A stretch of DNA of 64,000 nucleotides from Deltaproteobacteria bacterium (GTDB lineage: Bacteria > Desulfobacterota > Desulfuromonadia > Geobacterales > JAJYBI01), in contig JAJYBI010000001.1 of the NCBI GenBank assembly GCA_021779095.1, positions 143,810-207,809 on the forward strand, written 5' to 3'. Positions 47,235 through 56,500 of the stretch are shown piece by piece; within the stretch, counting starts at the first letter, position 1; the number at the start of each line of letters is the position of its first letter. A program made the position numbers and the translations under genes. The notes under the pieces were generated by a model. That model searched no databases. It worked only from the letters and a program-made list of their open reading frames with translations, and was not told the DNA's origin.

Positions 47235-47660
47235 CTAGAAACTCCTCCCGAGAACCTTCTCACAGATATCCTTCGAAAGAACACGCGCCTGCTCCTGCAG
47301 CATCGTGCGGGCCTCGGCGGCCTCGCGGGCCACCGTTTCACGGATGGTGGCGAGGGTGCTGTCCGCCTCCTTCCGGGCGGCTTCCAGGGCGGCGGCCTCT
47401 TCGGCCAGCGCCGCCGCACGCAACGCGCTGCGCTCCTCGCCGGCCTTCCCCTTCGCCTCTTTCAGGTGCGCCTCGTACTGAGCGACCTTCTCCTGCACTT
47501 CGCTGTCGACGGCTTCGGCCCGCTGACGGGCTCCGTCCACCGTCGCCGCGCGGTCGGCGATCGCCTTCCTGATCGGCTTGTACAGGAAGATATTGAGCAC
47601 TATCATCAGGACAAGGAAATTGATGACCTGGAATACGAAGGTAAAATCGAGATTAATCAC
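47235..47660 (-). CDS. atpX: F-type ATP synthase subunit b'
   Basis: Second peripheral-stalk b-type subunit, 141 residues. The start chosen is GTG at 47660 (VINLDFTFVFQVINFL), seven bases after GAGGAG; upstream in-frame ATGs at 47675 and 47717 lack a Shine-Dalgarno, and the first of these forms part of the ribosome site itself. One membrane helix (about 7-26) is followed by a coiled helix. First gene of the F1 operon; paired b and b' also occur in cyanobacteria, plastids and alphaproteobacteria. Confidence 0.9.
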   Translation of the reverse strand: MINLDFTFVFQVINFLVLMIVLNIFLYKPIRKAIADRAATVDGARQRAEAVDSEVQEKVAQYEAHLKEAKGKAGEERSALRAAALAEEAAALEAARKEADSTLATIRETVAREAAEARTMLQEQARVLSKDICEKVLGRSF

Positions 47661-47800
47661 CCGCCGGCTCCTCATAAAAAAAGTGTGTAACCTGGACACA
47701 CTGTGTAATTTCCCCACAACCCAAAAAGCATAGGATAGCTACCATACCGCCATCCCGGATGTCAAGCAATTTTATCGTGTTTACCGTATGTCTTGCCCCG

Positions 47801-48649
47801 TCATTCCGATGCCAACAGGAGCTCCACGATCCGCGTCAGCTCCTGCTGTCCGCTGAAGACGATCTCGATCTTTCCCCCCTTGCCGGAGGTACGGATGGCC
47901 ACCTTGGTCTTGTACAGACGGACGAGCTGTTCCGTCACATCGCTCAGCGCCGCATCCGGCTTTGGCACATTCTTGCGCACCGGCTTGGCGGACTTGAGCT
48001 TTTTGACCAGCGCCTCCGCTCCGCGCACCGTGAGGTTCCCCTTGACGATCTCGTCCCGTGCCAGCTTCATCTGCTCGGGACTGTCCAGTGCGAGGAGCGC
48101 CCGGGCGTGCCCCATGGCCATCCTCTCCTCGACGATATCCCGCTTGATCTCGGCCGGCAGCTTCAGCAATCTCAAGGAGTTGGCTATGGTAGAGCGGTCC
48201 TTTCCCACCCGCCTGGCGAGCTCGTCCTGGGAGAGGGTGAACCGCTCCTGCAGTGCGTGGTACGCCTCCGCCTCTTCCACGGCATTCAGGTCCTCGCGCT
48301 GGATATTCTCGATGAGCGCCATCTCCAGGGCCGTGTCCTCCGACACGTCCTGGATCACCACCGGGACCTCCCGCAACCCCGCCTTCTGGGCGGCGCGCCA
48401 GCGGCGCTCCCCGGCGATCAGCTCGTAGTGTGTCCCTTTTTTCCTCACTACCAGCGGCTGGATGATCCCCTTCTCCCTGATGGAGGCGGCGAGCTCTTCC
48501 AGCTTTTCCGGGGTGAAGGTCTTGCGCGGCTGGCCGCTGTGCGGCTTGATATCCTCGATGGGGCAGCGGAAATACTCCTTGCCGCTGTTATCGGCGGCCA
48601 CCGGCAGGAGTGCCGCCATCCCCTTGCCCAGTCCGGTCTTCTTAATCAT
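47801..48649 (-). CDS. parB: Chromosome-partitioning protein ParB
   Basis: parS-binding CTP-switch protein, 282 residues from the ATG at 48649. The start MIKKTGLGKGMAALLP, the ParB/Srx motif GERRWRAAQKAG, the HTH segment LSQDELARRVGKDRSTIANSLRLL and the C-terminal dimer domain are all clear. It overlaps parA by eight bases. Neighbouring ATP synthase genes suggest a region near the replication origin. I did not find a parS palindrome by eye. Confidence 0.94.
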   Translation of the reverse strand: MIKKTGLGKGMAALLPVAADNSGKEYFRCPIEDIKPHSGQPRKTFTPEKLEELAASIREKGIIQPLVVRKKGTHYELIAGERRWRAAQKAGLREVPVVIQDVSEDTALEMALIENIQREDLNAVEEAEAYHALQERFTLSQDELARRVGKDRSTIANSLRLLKLPAEIKRDIVEERMAMGHARALLALDSPEQMKLARDEIVKGNLTVRGAEALVKKLKSAKPVRKNVPKPDAALSDVTEQLVRLYKTKVAIRTSGKGGKIEIVFSGQQELTRIVELLLASE

Positions 48650-49415
48650 GCGCGTTCTCCCGCTGTATGAGCTCGCGGGCCAGTTCCAGGTAGCTTGAGG
48701 CACCGCGGGACGTGATGTCGTAGGACAGGATCGGCTGTCCGTGGCTGGGGGCCTCGGAAAGCCGTACGTTGCGCGGGATCACCGTCTGGAAGGTCTCCCG
48801 CGGGAAATGGGCCCGAATCTCCTCGCTCACCTGCCGGGCCAGGTTGTTGCGCCCGTCGTACATGGTGAGGAGAATCCCCTCGATGGAAAGCGCAGGATTC
48901 AACCCCCGCTGGACCAGCTGCAGGGTCTTCAGGATGTGGGACAGCCCCTCCATGGCGTAGAACTCGCACTGGAGCGGGATCAGCACCGAGTCCGCCGCCA
49001 CCAGGGCGTTGACCGTCAGCAGGCTCAAGGAGGGGGGGCAGTCGATGATGATGTAGTCGTACCGGGCGGCAACCGTAGCGAGGGCGTTTTTCAGCCGGGT
49101 CTCGCGGCCGCTGAGGGCGACCAGCTCCAGCTCCGCCCCGGACAGTTCGGTGTTGGACGGCAGGAGCTGCAGCTGCGCGAAATCGGTGGCGACGATCACC
49201 CCCGCCGGATCGGCGTCGTTGATGATGACGTCGTAGATCGTCTCCCCCAACCCGTCGCGGTCCACGCCGACGCCGCTGCAGGCGTTCCCCTGGGGGTCCA
49301 TGTCCACGAGCAGGGTGCGCTTTTCCGCAACCGCCAGCGATGCGGCCAGGTTGACGGCTGTGGTGGTTTTCCCCACTCCGCCCTTCTGATTCGCTATGCA
49401 GATGGTTTTTGCCAT
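48642..49415 (-). CDS. parA: Chromosome-partitioning ATPase ParA (Soj)
   Basis: Deviant Walker-A ATPase, 257 residues: KGGVGKTTTAVNLAA with the signature lysine, DMDPQGNACSGVG, and YIIIDCPPSLSLLTVNAL. Short N-terminus, as in chromosomal (not plasmid type Ia) ParA. It drives chromosome segregation with ParB. Upstream 235 bases (49416-49650) hold no gene that I can support. Confidence 0.95.
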   Translation of the reverse strand: MAKTICIANQKGGVGKTTTAVNLAASLAVAEKRTLLVDMDPQGNACSGVGVDRDGLGETIYDVIINDADPAGVIVATDFAQLQLLPSNTELSGAELELVALSGRETRLKNALATVAARYDYIIIDCPPSLSLLTVNALVAADSVLIPLQCEFYAMEGLSHILKTLQLVQRGLNPALSIEGILLTMYDGRNNLARQVSEEIRAHFPRETFQTVIPRNVRLSEAPSHGQPILSYDITSRGASSYLELARELIQRENAHD

Positions 49416-49650
49416 AAATCCTCTATTCGTAAATCGGGAGTGATCAAGTGTCGGGATACCACGGGGCAGGAGAAGCGGGGAAAATCTAGCATACTACCGG
49501 TGGCATGAAAAGGGTTTTTTAATCGATAGACCGATGCCGGGTGCGGATCTGCGGCACCGCAGGGGACTGCGGGCGACACCGTAGCAGACGGGGGTTAAGA
49601 CAAGGTTTCGCCCGTGCAACATGCGGGTGTCGAAGTCCCGGCTGGGGGCG
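49416..49650. other. Intergenic region upstream of parA
   Basis: 235 bases carrying the parA promoter region and the 3' side of the next gene. I saw no gene and no strong hairpin. A T-run at about 49515-49520 is not tied to a clear stem. Confidence 0.4.
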
Positions 49651-50388
49651 TTACCGGCCGCCACCCTCGGCAGCCAGCCGGTGACCGCGGACGACCTCCA
49701 GGATGCGGCCCACCAGTTCGGAGTGGTGCTGCACGTGGAAGATGTAGCGCGGCACCTTGTGGCTCGGCGTGCGGGCCATGAACGGCTCCCCCCAGAAGCT
49801 CAGGAGACATTCGGTTTCACCGTCCCGGTCGATGTCGGCGACGATGGCCGACACCCCGCCGGAGATGGTGGTCCATCGGGTCTCCCGCACCTTCTGCTTT
49901 CCCGTGCAGCGGAGAATCTTCGGCAGCACCTCCGCTTCCCACGCCTCACGGTCGCTCAGATCAAGGATGAACTGGATCGACGTCACCGCCGGGTTGTCGA
50001 TGGCCGGCTTCAGGAGCGCATCGAACAGCTCCTGGCGACGGAACATGAGGGGACAGACGTGAAACCAGATCATTTCGTTCCGCGCCCGGCGCGCGAACTC
50101 CTCCATGATGCGCCGGATATGCTGCGGCCCCACGAGGACGGCATCCGCCGGCGTGAGCCTCCCGAGGATATCCTTTACCCCGCCAGCCGTATCGCGCAGG
50201 GAGTCGCTGATCTTTTCCGCACGCTCCTCCCGCCGCAGGTCGCGGATGAAGAGGAGCGCGATCAGCACCACCGCGATCATCAGGAGCAGGTCCGACTCCC
50301 CGATGTGCAGAAAGTGCATGACAATCGCGGCAAAGGCCGCGACGATGCCGGCGATGGCGTCCCAGTCGTAGCGGAAGATCCGTTTCAT
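49651..50388 (-). CDS. Membrane-anchored protein of unknown function
   Basis: About 245 residues from the ATG at 50388. Two hydrophobic helices near the N-terminus (IAGIVAAFAAIVMHFLHI and LLLMIAVVLIALLFI) are followed by a charged linker and a cytoplasmic domain with FHVCPLMFRRQELFDALL, VTSIQFILDLSDREAWE, and ADIDRDGETECLLSFWGEP. No known catalytic motif was recognised. Start uncertain: an ATG at 50397 and a GTG at 50427 are in frame, and none has an ideal Shine-Dalgarno. It stands alone. Confidence 0.7.
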   Translation of the reverse strand: MKRIFRYDWDAIAGIVAAFAAIVMHFLHIGESDLLLMIAVVLIALLFIRDLRREERAEKISDSLRDTAGGVKDILGRLTPADAVLVGPQHIRRIMEEFARRARNEMIWFHVCPLMFRRQELFDALLKPAIDNPAVTSIQFILDLSDREAWEAEVLPKILRCTGKQKVRETRWTTISGGVSAIVADIDRDGETECLLSFWGEPFMARTPSHKVPRYIFHVQHHSELVGRILEVVRGHRLAAEGGGR

Positions 50389-50463
50389 TGCCCCCAGCAT
50401 AGAGATTTTTCTGAGATTTGCAACCACGGCGGAGAAAGAATGTCCGCATAAACGGCATCACAA

Positions 50464-52887
50464 TCAGTGCAGAGCATCCCATGTGCATACCGATCCGGCG
50501 GGATACTCTCGATTAGTGTATACGATACCGGCGCCAGCCCACATCAAATTGCCACGTATTGTGAACATGCCAGGATAGATATAGGTCCCATCGGGTTCAA
50601 TCTGGTTCCTGACCGCAGTCCCGTTATGCGTGTAAGTTTGCGGGAAGTGCGGATAATACCAGTCGTCATTCGGGTCTGTTTTCAACCAAAGAACCTGGTT
50701 ACTGTGTTGAATATCGTAATCCGAAAGGACGAAACCCAGGCGCCGGTAACTGTTGGTAAAAAGTATCCCCGACGACTGAAATGTGAATAAGGATTCACTG
50801 ACGGAATCGGTCGCTGTGGCAGCCGATATTTTGTAGTAGATATCGGCGACATCATGGGGGTAAGGATCAAAAATACCAGGGGGAATACCATAGATGAAGG
50901 ACAAGGCCACCACATCAGGATCGCCGGCGTTTTTCCATTGGTCGCTGATACAGATCATGTCCGCATTGTTGAAGATGTCCACCGGGGTCGGCTCGGAGAT
51001 GTCGCTATAACCGATAGCCAACAGCTTTGACGTATCCGGATCAGAATAGACAACGTTAACGTAGACGTCGGTTGCCCAGACCGGCAACGGTGCCGACGAC
51101 AGGTCGAAGACCAGTTCCACAGGTTCATTTTCCGGCAACCCGTTCACACCGTTTTTTTCACTTGCCCGAATGATGTAGCTTACAGCGTTATCGGGAACAG
51201 TAGCTACCGGCTGTGACAAGAAGGGATCTTTGGTTGCCAGGCGATATTCAAGAACAAGCGAGAAAACTCCACCGGAAATCCCGCCGGGAGTGTCGGTCTG
51301 GGCGGTTACGCGCAGCTCGTTGAATGTAGCGTTTGAGCCAATGTTGGAGGTCTTGGCGTATATGCCGTCTGAAGGAAGAGGGAGGGCGATATTTGTGTAG
51401 ACTTCGCCGATGGGCGACAGCTTGCTGACTGCCACAGATCCCTCCTCGTTGCCGAGCTTCCCCTTGAAGACGAGTTGCATTGTCATCTCGTCAAAATTGT
51501 AGGGAAGCGGGTCGCCGGAGAAGTCGAACGTCAGTTCCTGCGGGGTGGTCAGATCAACATTCAGCGGTGCAGAGACCTTGTAGGCGTAATCGGCGATGCC
51601 GGTACCTTCCGTCGGGTTGTTCAACAGATATTTGCTGCCGCCCAGTGGCGTTTCCGGAAGTGCCTTGTAGCGGATCACCAACCGCGCTTCGCCGACCCCC
51701 ATCGTTTCGTTGGGAGTGCTGTTCTGGGCGGTAAGCTTGATGGAGCGGAATGTAATGCCGTTTGTGGCGGGCATGATGGAGATGTTGCCACGGAAGAAAT
51801 AATCAAGAAGAGCGGCTGAGTAGCCGACGGCACGGGGGAGCAGGAGTTGTGCGTAATCGACATAGACTTTATCATCCAGCTTCAGACCATAACCGGAGCT
51901 TTTCATTGCCGTTGGCAGGTATTTGTAAAACCATCTACCAGCAGCAATATGCTCAACATGCTCACCGTCGCCTAACTTGCGAAGGTAGGTTCGCTTTGTA
52001 GCTTTAGCCGGATCTATGATGTCGTCCCACTCCTGCATTGCTGCCCAGCGAGGAAATGGATAGCTTGACGAGAATATTGTATCGGGGCTGAAAAAATTTG
52101 CGTTGGTGTATTCTGACAATCCAAAGGAAAGGCCGGGTGTTGTATCAGCTTCGCTACCGACATATTGGTTTGTGTCAAAGAGGTTTGCGACAGGAACCGG
52201 GGCAGAATTGAATCTGCTTTCCTGATATAGCAGATTGCTATCGGGGGATTTCGGATTTAATAGCGCCGCGTCGACATACTGCAAACTTGATTTTTCTTTT
52301 AACCATTCCTCATACGCCGGCAGCGCATGGAAGTCATTCCGGGCATGCTCAGGCACGCTCATATCCTGACTGAGATGCATCAACTGGCCTACTCCCCGGA
52401 ACGTCTCAGCAAGCCTCTCTTCGCGAATTGCTTTATTGGTTGATACCAGCGCGTTGAAAAAATTATCGCGTGTATCGGCCCATGAATAATGCCCCCCTAC
52501 CCATTGTTGTCCTGATGGCTTCTGGGACCAGATGATCGCTGATTCTCCAGACAGCTTGGTAAAACCATTATCTGTTATGGGATCATGAAAATGATTTGCA
52601 GAGCGGACGTATGGTAGCACCCCAGGGGGTTTGTCTTCATAGAGTCCACCATCGCGTAGTCATTCAGAAGCATTGAGACTATTATTAGAAATAGATGACA
52701 CCAATTGTTCATAAATACCTTTTTGTAGCCCAATATCATCTTTAAGATATCCGTCCAAAGAAAATTTGTTTAATAGTTTTTTTGAAATAGCATTATTAAT
52801 ATACTTGTGAGTATCTACATCTAATGCTAAACACATAGACTCAATCATAAAATACGCTATTACAGTAAACAACACCTTATAATTCAT
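50464..52887 (-). pseudogene. Zinc-dependent phospholipase C/S1-P1-like secreted protein, interrupted by in-frame TGA
   Basis: One frame of about 807 codons broken only by a TGA at 52660-52662. Codons 1-75 give a signal peptide and DVDTHKYINNAI; after TGA and 13 further codons a GTG at 52620 could restart a 718-residue protein. The context reads ...NASE-TGA-LRDGGLYEDKPPG...NHFHDP. In related proteins a Trp occupies that place in the ExWLxxGAxxED...NHFHNP pattern, so TGG to TGA is likely. HLSQDMSVPEHARNDFH is the metal-binding helix. The last 400 or so residues are Ig-like repeats. Third gene of a secreted-protein operon; relatively AT-rich. Confidence 0.7.
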
Positions 52888-52890
52888 AAT

Positions 52891-53490
52891 TCACCTACCT
52901 TTTATGAAAATAGTTTGTTCTTCTTTAGTTACCATATTATAAAGCAATGGGACTTCTGATTTATCAATTTCTGCTCCCCAGATGCCTGCATTTCCCCATG
53001 AATTTTTCATATCTTGGATATTTGTTAACTTTGGGACTTCAATAGTGCCATTAGGTAGAAACCTAAATACAAGATTATTATTCCAAAGAGCCTTTCGTTC
53101 AAAAGTTTTATTAGCTTTGCCAGAAAGCTCTTCCTCAACCGGCTCCTTTCCTAAATTCCCATATCCTGCTTTATAGATCAAAAACTCACAATTACCGGAG
53201 TAGGCGAGTGGATGAATGAACGTCGTGTATGCGGGGAAATAGAAACCACCATTCTTGTCCGTCAGGGTTTCCTTGACGTGTATTACGTTTGAGTAACTGC
53301 CAGCTGGCGGATTCAGGGTGCTTTTATAGTAGATAGCCACCACCACTACGCCTTCAATAGGTTCTTTTGTATCAATGTCTACTACATGCCCCCTGAATTC
53401 AGGCTTGTGATACAAAAGCCAGGATGCATTGCAGGTGGATGAAAAAATAGTGAGCAAGAATAAAGTGAGGACGAGATATTTTGAAATCAT
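52891..53490 (-). CDS. Exported protein with CarboxypepD_reg-like domain
   Basis: 199 residues from the ATG at 53490 (GGAG seven bases upstream). A signal peptide (to about residue 22) is followed by GHVVDIDTKEPIEGVVVVAIYYK and TDKNGGFYFPAY, the beta-sandwich pattern of carboxypeptidase-regulatory-like domains. The remainder is unfamiliar. Clearly AT-rich compared with neighbours. Lies 23 bases after the giant gene stops and three bases before the broken phospholipase-like gene, so it belongs to that operon. Possibly displays or stabilises its neighbours at the surface. Confidence 0.75.
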   Translation of the reverse strand: MISKYLVLTLFLLTIFSSTCNASWLLYHKPEFRGHVVDIDTKEPIEGVVVVAIYYKSTLNPPAGSYSNVIHVKETLTDKNGGFYFPAYTTFIHPLAYSGNCEFLIYKAGYGNLGKEPVEEELSGKANKTFERKALWNNNLVFRFLPNGTIEVPKLTNIQDMKNSWGNAGIWGAEIDKSEVPLLYNMVTKEEQTIFIKGR

Positions 53491-53513
53491 GACCAAGCTC
53501 CTTGACTGTTCTT

Positions 53514-56500
53514 CTAAAATTCGTACAGTGCCCATAAACCGTTGCCCTCTCTGATAAACAGCACTTCGTAGGAGTACAGTGTGCCGTTTTCATTTGTGAT
53601 TAATTCGTATTTAGCCCGTCTATTATTGACCGAAATAATATTGAACTGCCGCTGACTCGCGGCTATGGATTGTAGCTGGCCGCCAAGAGCTGTGATCATT
53701 GCCTGATACGTTGATCTGGCTTTTGAGTGTATTACGCTTAGAGCATTTGTAACATTTTCGGCGGCAAGGCCATCGACCAAAACTTTCCACTTTTCTTGTA
53801 GAATCGTATCCGTCTGTGATTGGGACACTACTGTAATCGTCGCGGTGTTGCTGTACGTCTGCCCATCCGGCCCAACAGCACTGGCAGTAATGGTGTAGGT
53901 GCCCTCGACCGCTATCGTTGCCGAAAATTCCGACTGTTCTGTGCCCGGCACAAGAGAAACCGAAACCGGTCCGGTGATGCTGACTGACGGGTTGGCGATG
54001 GTGAAGCTGCCGTCCAGCCTGAGCGAAATATCCAGCGGCGCGGTCCCCGACTCCACGTTGGGCACGATGCGCAGATAATGACCCGCCTGGGCGGTGACAC
54101 TCCGGGTTGCCGTGCTCGTCAGTCCATTGGCATCGGTAGCAGTGACGGTGAGGGTGTTGGCCCCCTCCTGCAGCGGCACGTGGTTGACGACGAAGCGGCT
54201 GCCGCTGACGGTGGCAACCATGCCGTTCACAACCACGCCGGTCTCGGCGCCGGCGGTGTTGATGACCGTGCCGCTCACGTTCACGTCCAGCCCGGTGATG
54301 GTGGCGCCGTCCGCCGGGGAGTCGATGATGACCGACACCGAGGGGGTAACGCCGTTCACCCCGCCGATCCCCCGGGTCAGTTCTGCAAACCGTCCGGCCC
54401 AGGTGCTGCGCAGGGTCTCGATGGCCGCAGGGGCGCTGCCGGCGGGCGTGCCCGGCCGCGTGAGGAGCACGAAGCCGACGTTGAATTTTTTCGGTGCGTT
54501 CGTCACGTCAGGCACCCGCGCCCCCTCGGCGGCGATAATGTCGTCGATGGTGACCATCCAGGCCGTGCCGGTGATCATCTCCCCCAACTGCGGCAGCTGG
54601 GTCGCGTCGATGTCCGGGTTGTCGATCAACAGCATGGGCGGCACCTGCTCTTTGCCTATCATCCCCATGAGGTACAGGTCCAGCGGGCTGAAACAGCTCT
54701 GCTTCGCGACGGAGGTAAAGGTACCGTCCCGGTTATCCCGCCACCCGTTGCCGTACATGAGTGAGCCCTGCGTGTCGAGGAGGTAGCTCCAGTGGGCGTC
54801 GTCCTTGCCGAGGAGCGCCGTGTTCAAGGTGCCGTCGGGGTTCCTGAACCGCACATACGCCCCGAACCGGTGCATCAGCTCGTGGTTGAGCGTCGCAACG
54901 GTCTCGTCCAGTTTCGGCCCGTAGGGATAGGCGGCAAGGGTCATGACGTTCCCCAGGTCGATGGTCCCCTGGAGCCGGCCGGCACTGCCGAAGAAGGCGG
55001 TGTTATCCGCAATCGGCTGGTTGATACCCTGCACGTCGTTCTTCACCGGCAGGTAGAACCCCTGCGCACCTGCCTCAGGCATGGCGTAGTCGAAGGTGGA
55101 GAGCATGACCAGGAAGTCCACGTCGCCGTGAGTCTTGAAATATTCCGTGGATATTACTTTGCGAGGATACTCGTTATAGGTGCCGCCCGCATTCTTTCCG
55201 TCATAATTGCCCTCACCCTCCATGACCGCGACGTTTCCGACGTCGTTGACAAATTGAACAGCGAACGTGGCAAGCGGCACGTCAAGCGCCAGAGCCTCTC
55301 CCTGACCGATGGTGCGTGAAAAGGTCTTCGGCAGGTAGCCGTCCCCGCTTACAGTCACAGTGGCCGGGCCGGGGGAGAGCTCGGTAATGGTATACCGTCC
55401 GTCGCTGCCTGTTGTAGCCGTCCGGACCATTGCTTCTGCATCGGTAACCGTGACCGTTGCTGCCGGGAGCGGCTGACTGGTTACGGCGTCGGAAACGATA
55501 CCCGACACCTTCCCTCGCGGATCAAAGTTTATCGTCAGATTGGCTGTACCGGTTTGGCGATAGCGGTTGGTTGCGGTGGCATCGACCCGCACCAAACCCC
55601 TAGTCAGCGGAACCGACGCCGTGTATGCACCGTCTGCCATAACTGCGGAATACTGCCCGACAACCCCGTTGCTGGTGGTCGATACCGTTACGCTGTCAGC
55701 ATTCTGCACACTTCCCGTGACCACCAGGGGCGACGAAACTACCAACGTCCCGCTCGTGGGTGTGGTTATGGACAACGAAATAGGCGCCGGTGTCATGACA
55801 GCATTCACCACGCCAGTCTGCCCCTGCGACAGTGTACCGGCAACCGCCTGCGGTACCAGTTCAAGGGCAGCAAAATTGACGGTGTAATTTCCCGGCACCA
55901 CACCACTTACCAGAAAGTTACCCTGCACATCACTTACCGTACTCCTTGACCCCGCCGGATCTGTCACCGTGACGGTTATGCCGGCCAACGGGCTGCCATC
56001 GGCAAGTGTCACTTTCCCCTGCAACATGGCCGGAGGTATCTTCGCAAGGGTGTTTGTGGGGTTGATCACCTGTCCGGGCGCAAGTGAACCGCTGGCGCTT
56101 CCCGTGACATAGGCGACGTTGTTAAACGTAAGTGTGTAAATCCCGTCAGGCAGGGCAGGAAAGGAATATCTGCCGTTTGCATCGGTAACGGTAGTCAGGG
56201 TGCGGTTGAAGGTAATGTCGAAGTAATCCGTAACCAGGCTGGGACGCCAGGTTCCATACGCCCAAACCTTAACTGTAAGCCAGCCATCCGGCTCGTAGTA
56301 GCCGGCCGGCGCCGTATTGACCGTCGCATCGAAGGTCAGGTCGTCACCATTAAACAGGTGATATCCGTCACTGTCGATAAAGGACGTGTTGATCGTGGCA
56401 TAGGAATACCAATTGTTAAGAGCCGGTGAATATACTACCGTTCCCACCTGCCCGTCATTGCCTCCAATCATCTGCAACCAGGAATAACCATAACCGTAGC

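Noticed and set aside
47700..49800. parS site near parAB
   Set aside because: No TGTTNCACGTGNAACA-like palindrome seen; the nearest GCACGTGGA at about 49731 lacks symmetry.
52640..52690. Selenocysteine at the TGA of the phospholipase-like gene
   Set aside because: The aligned family residue is Trp and no convincing SECIS-like hairpin directly follows the TGA.
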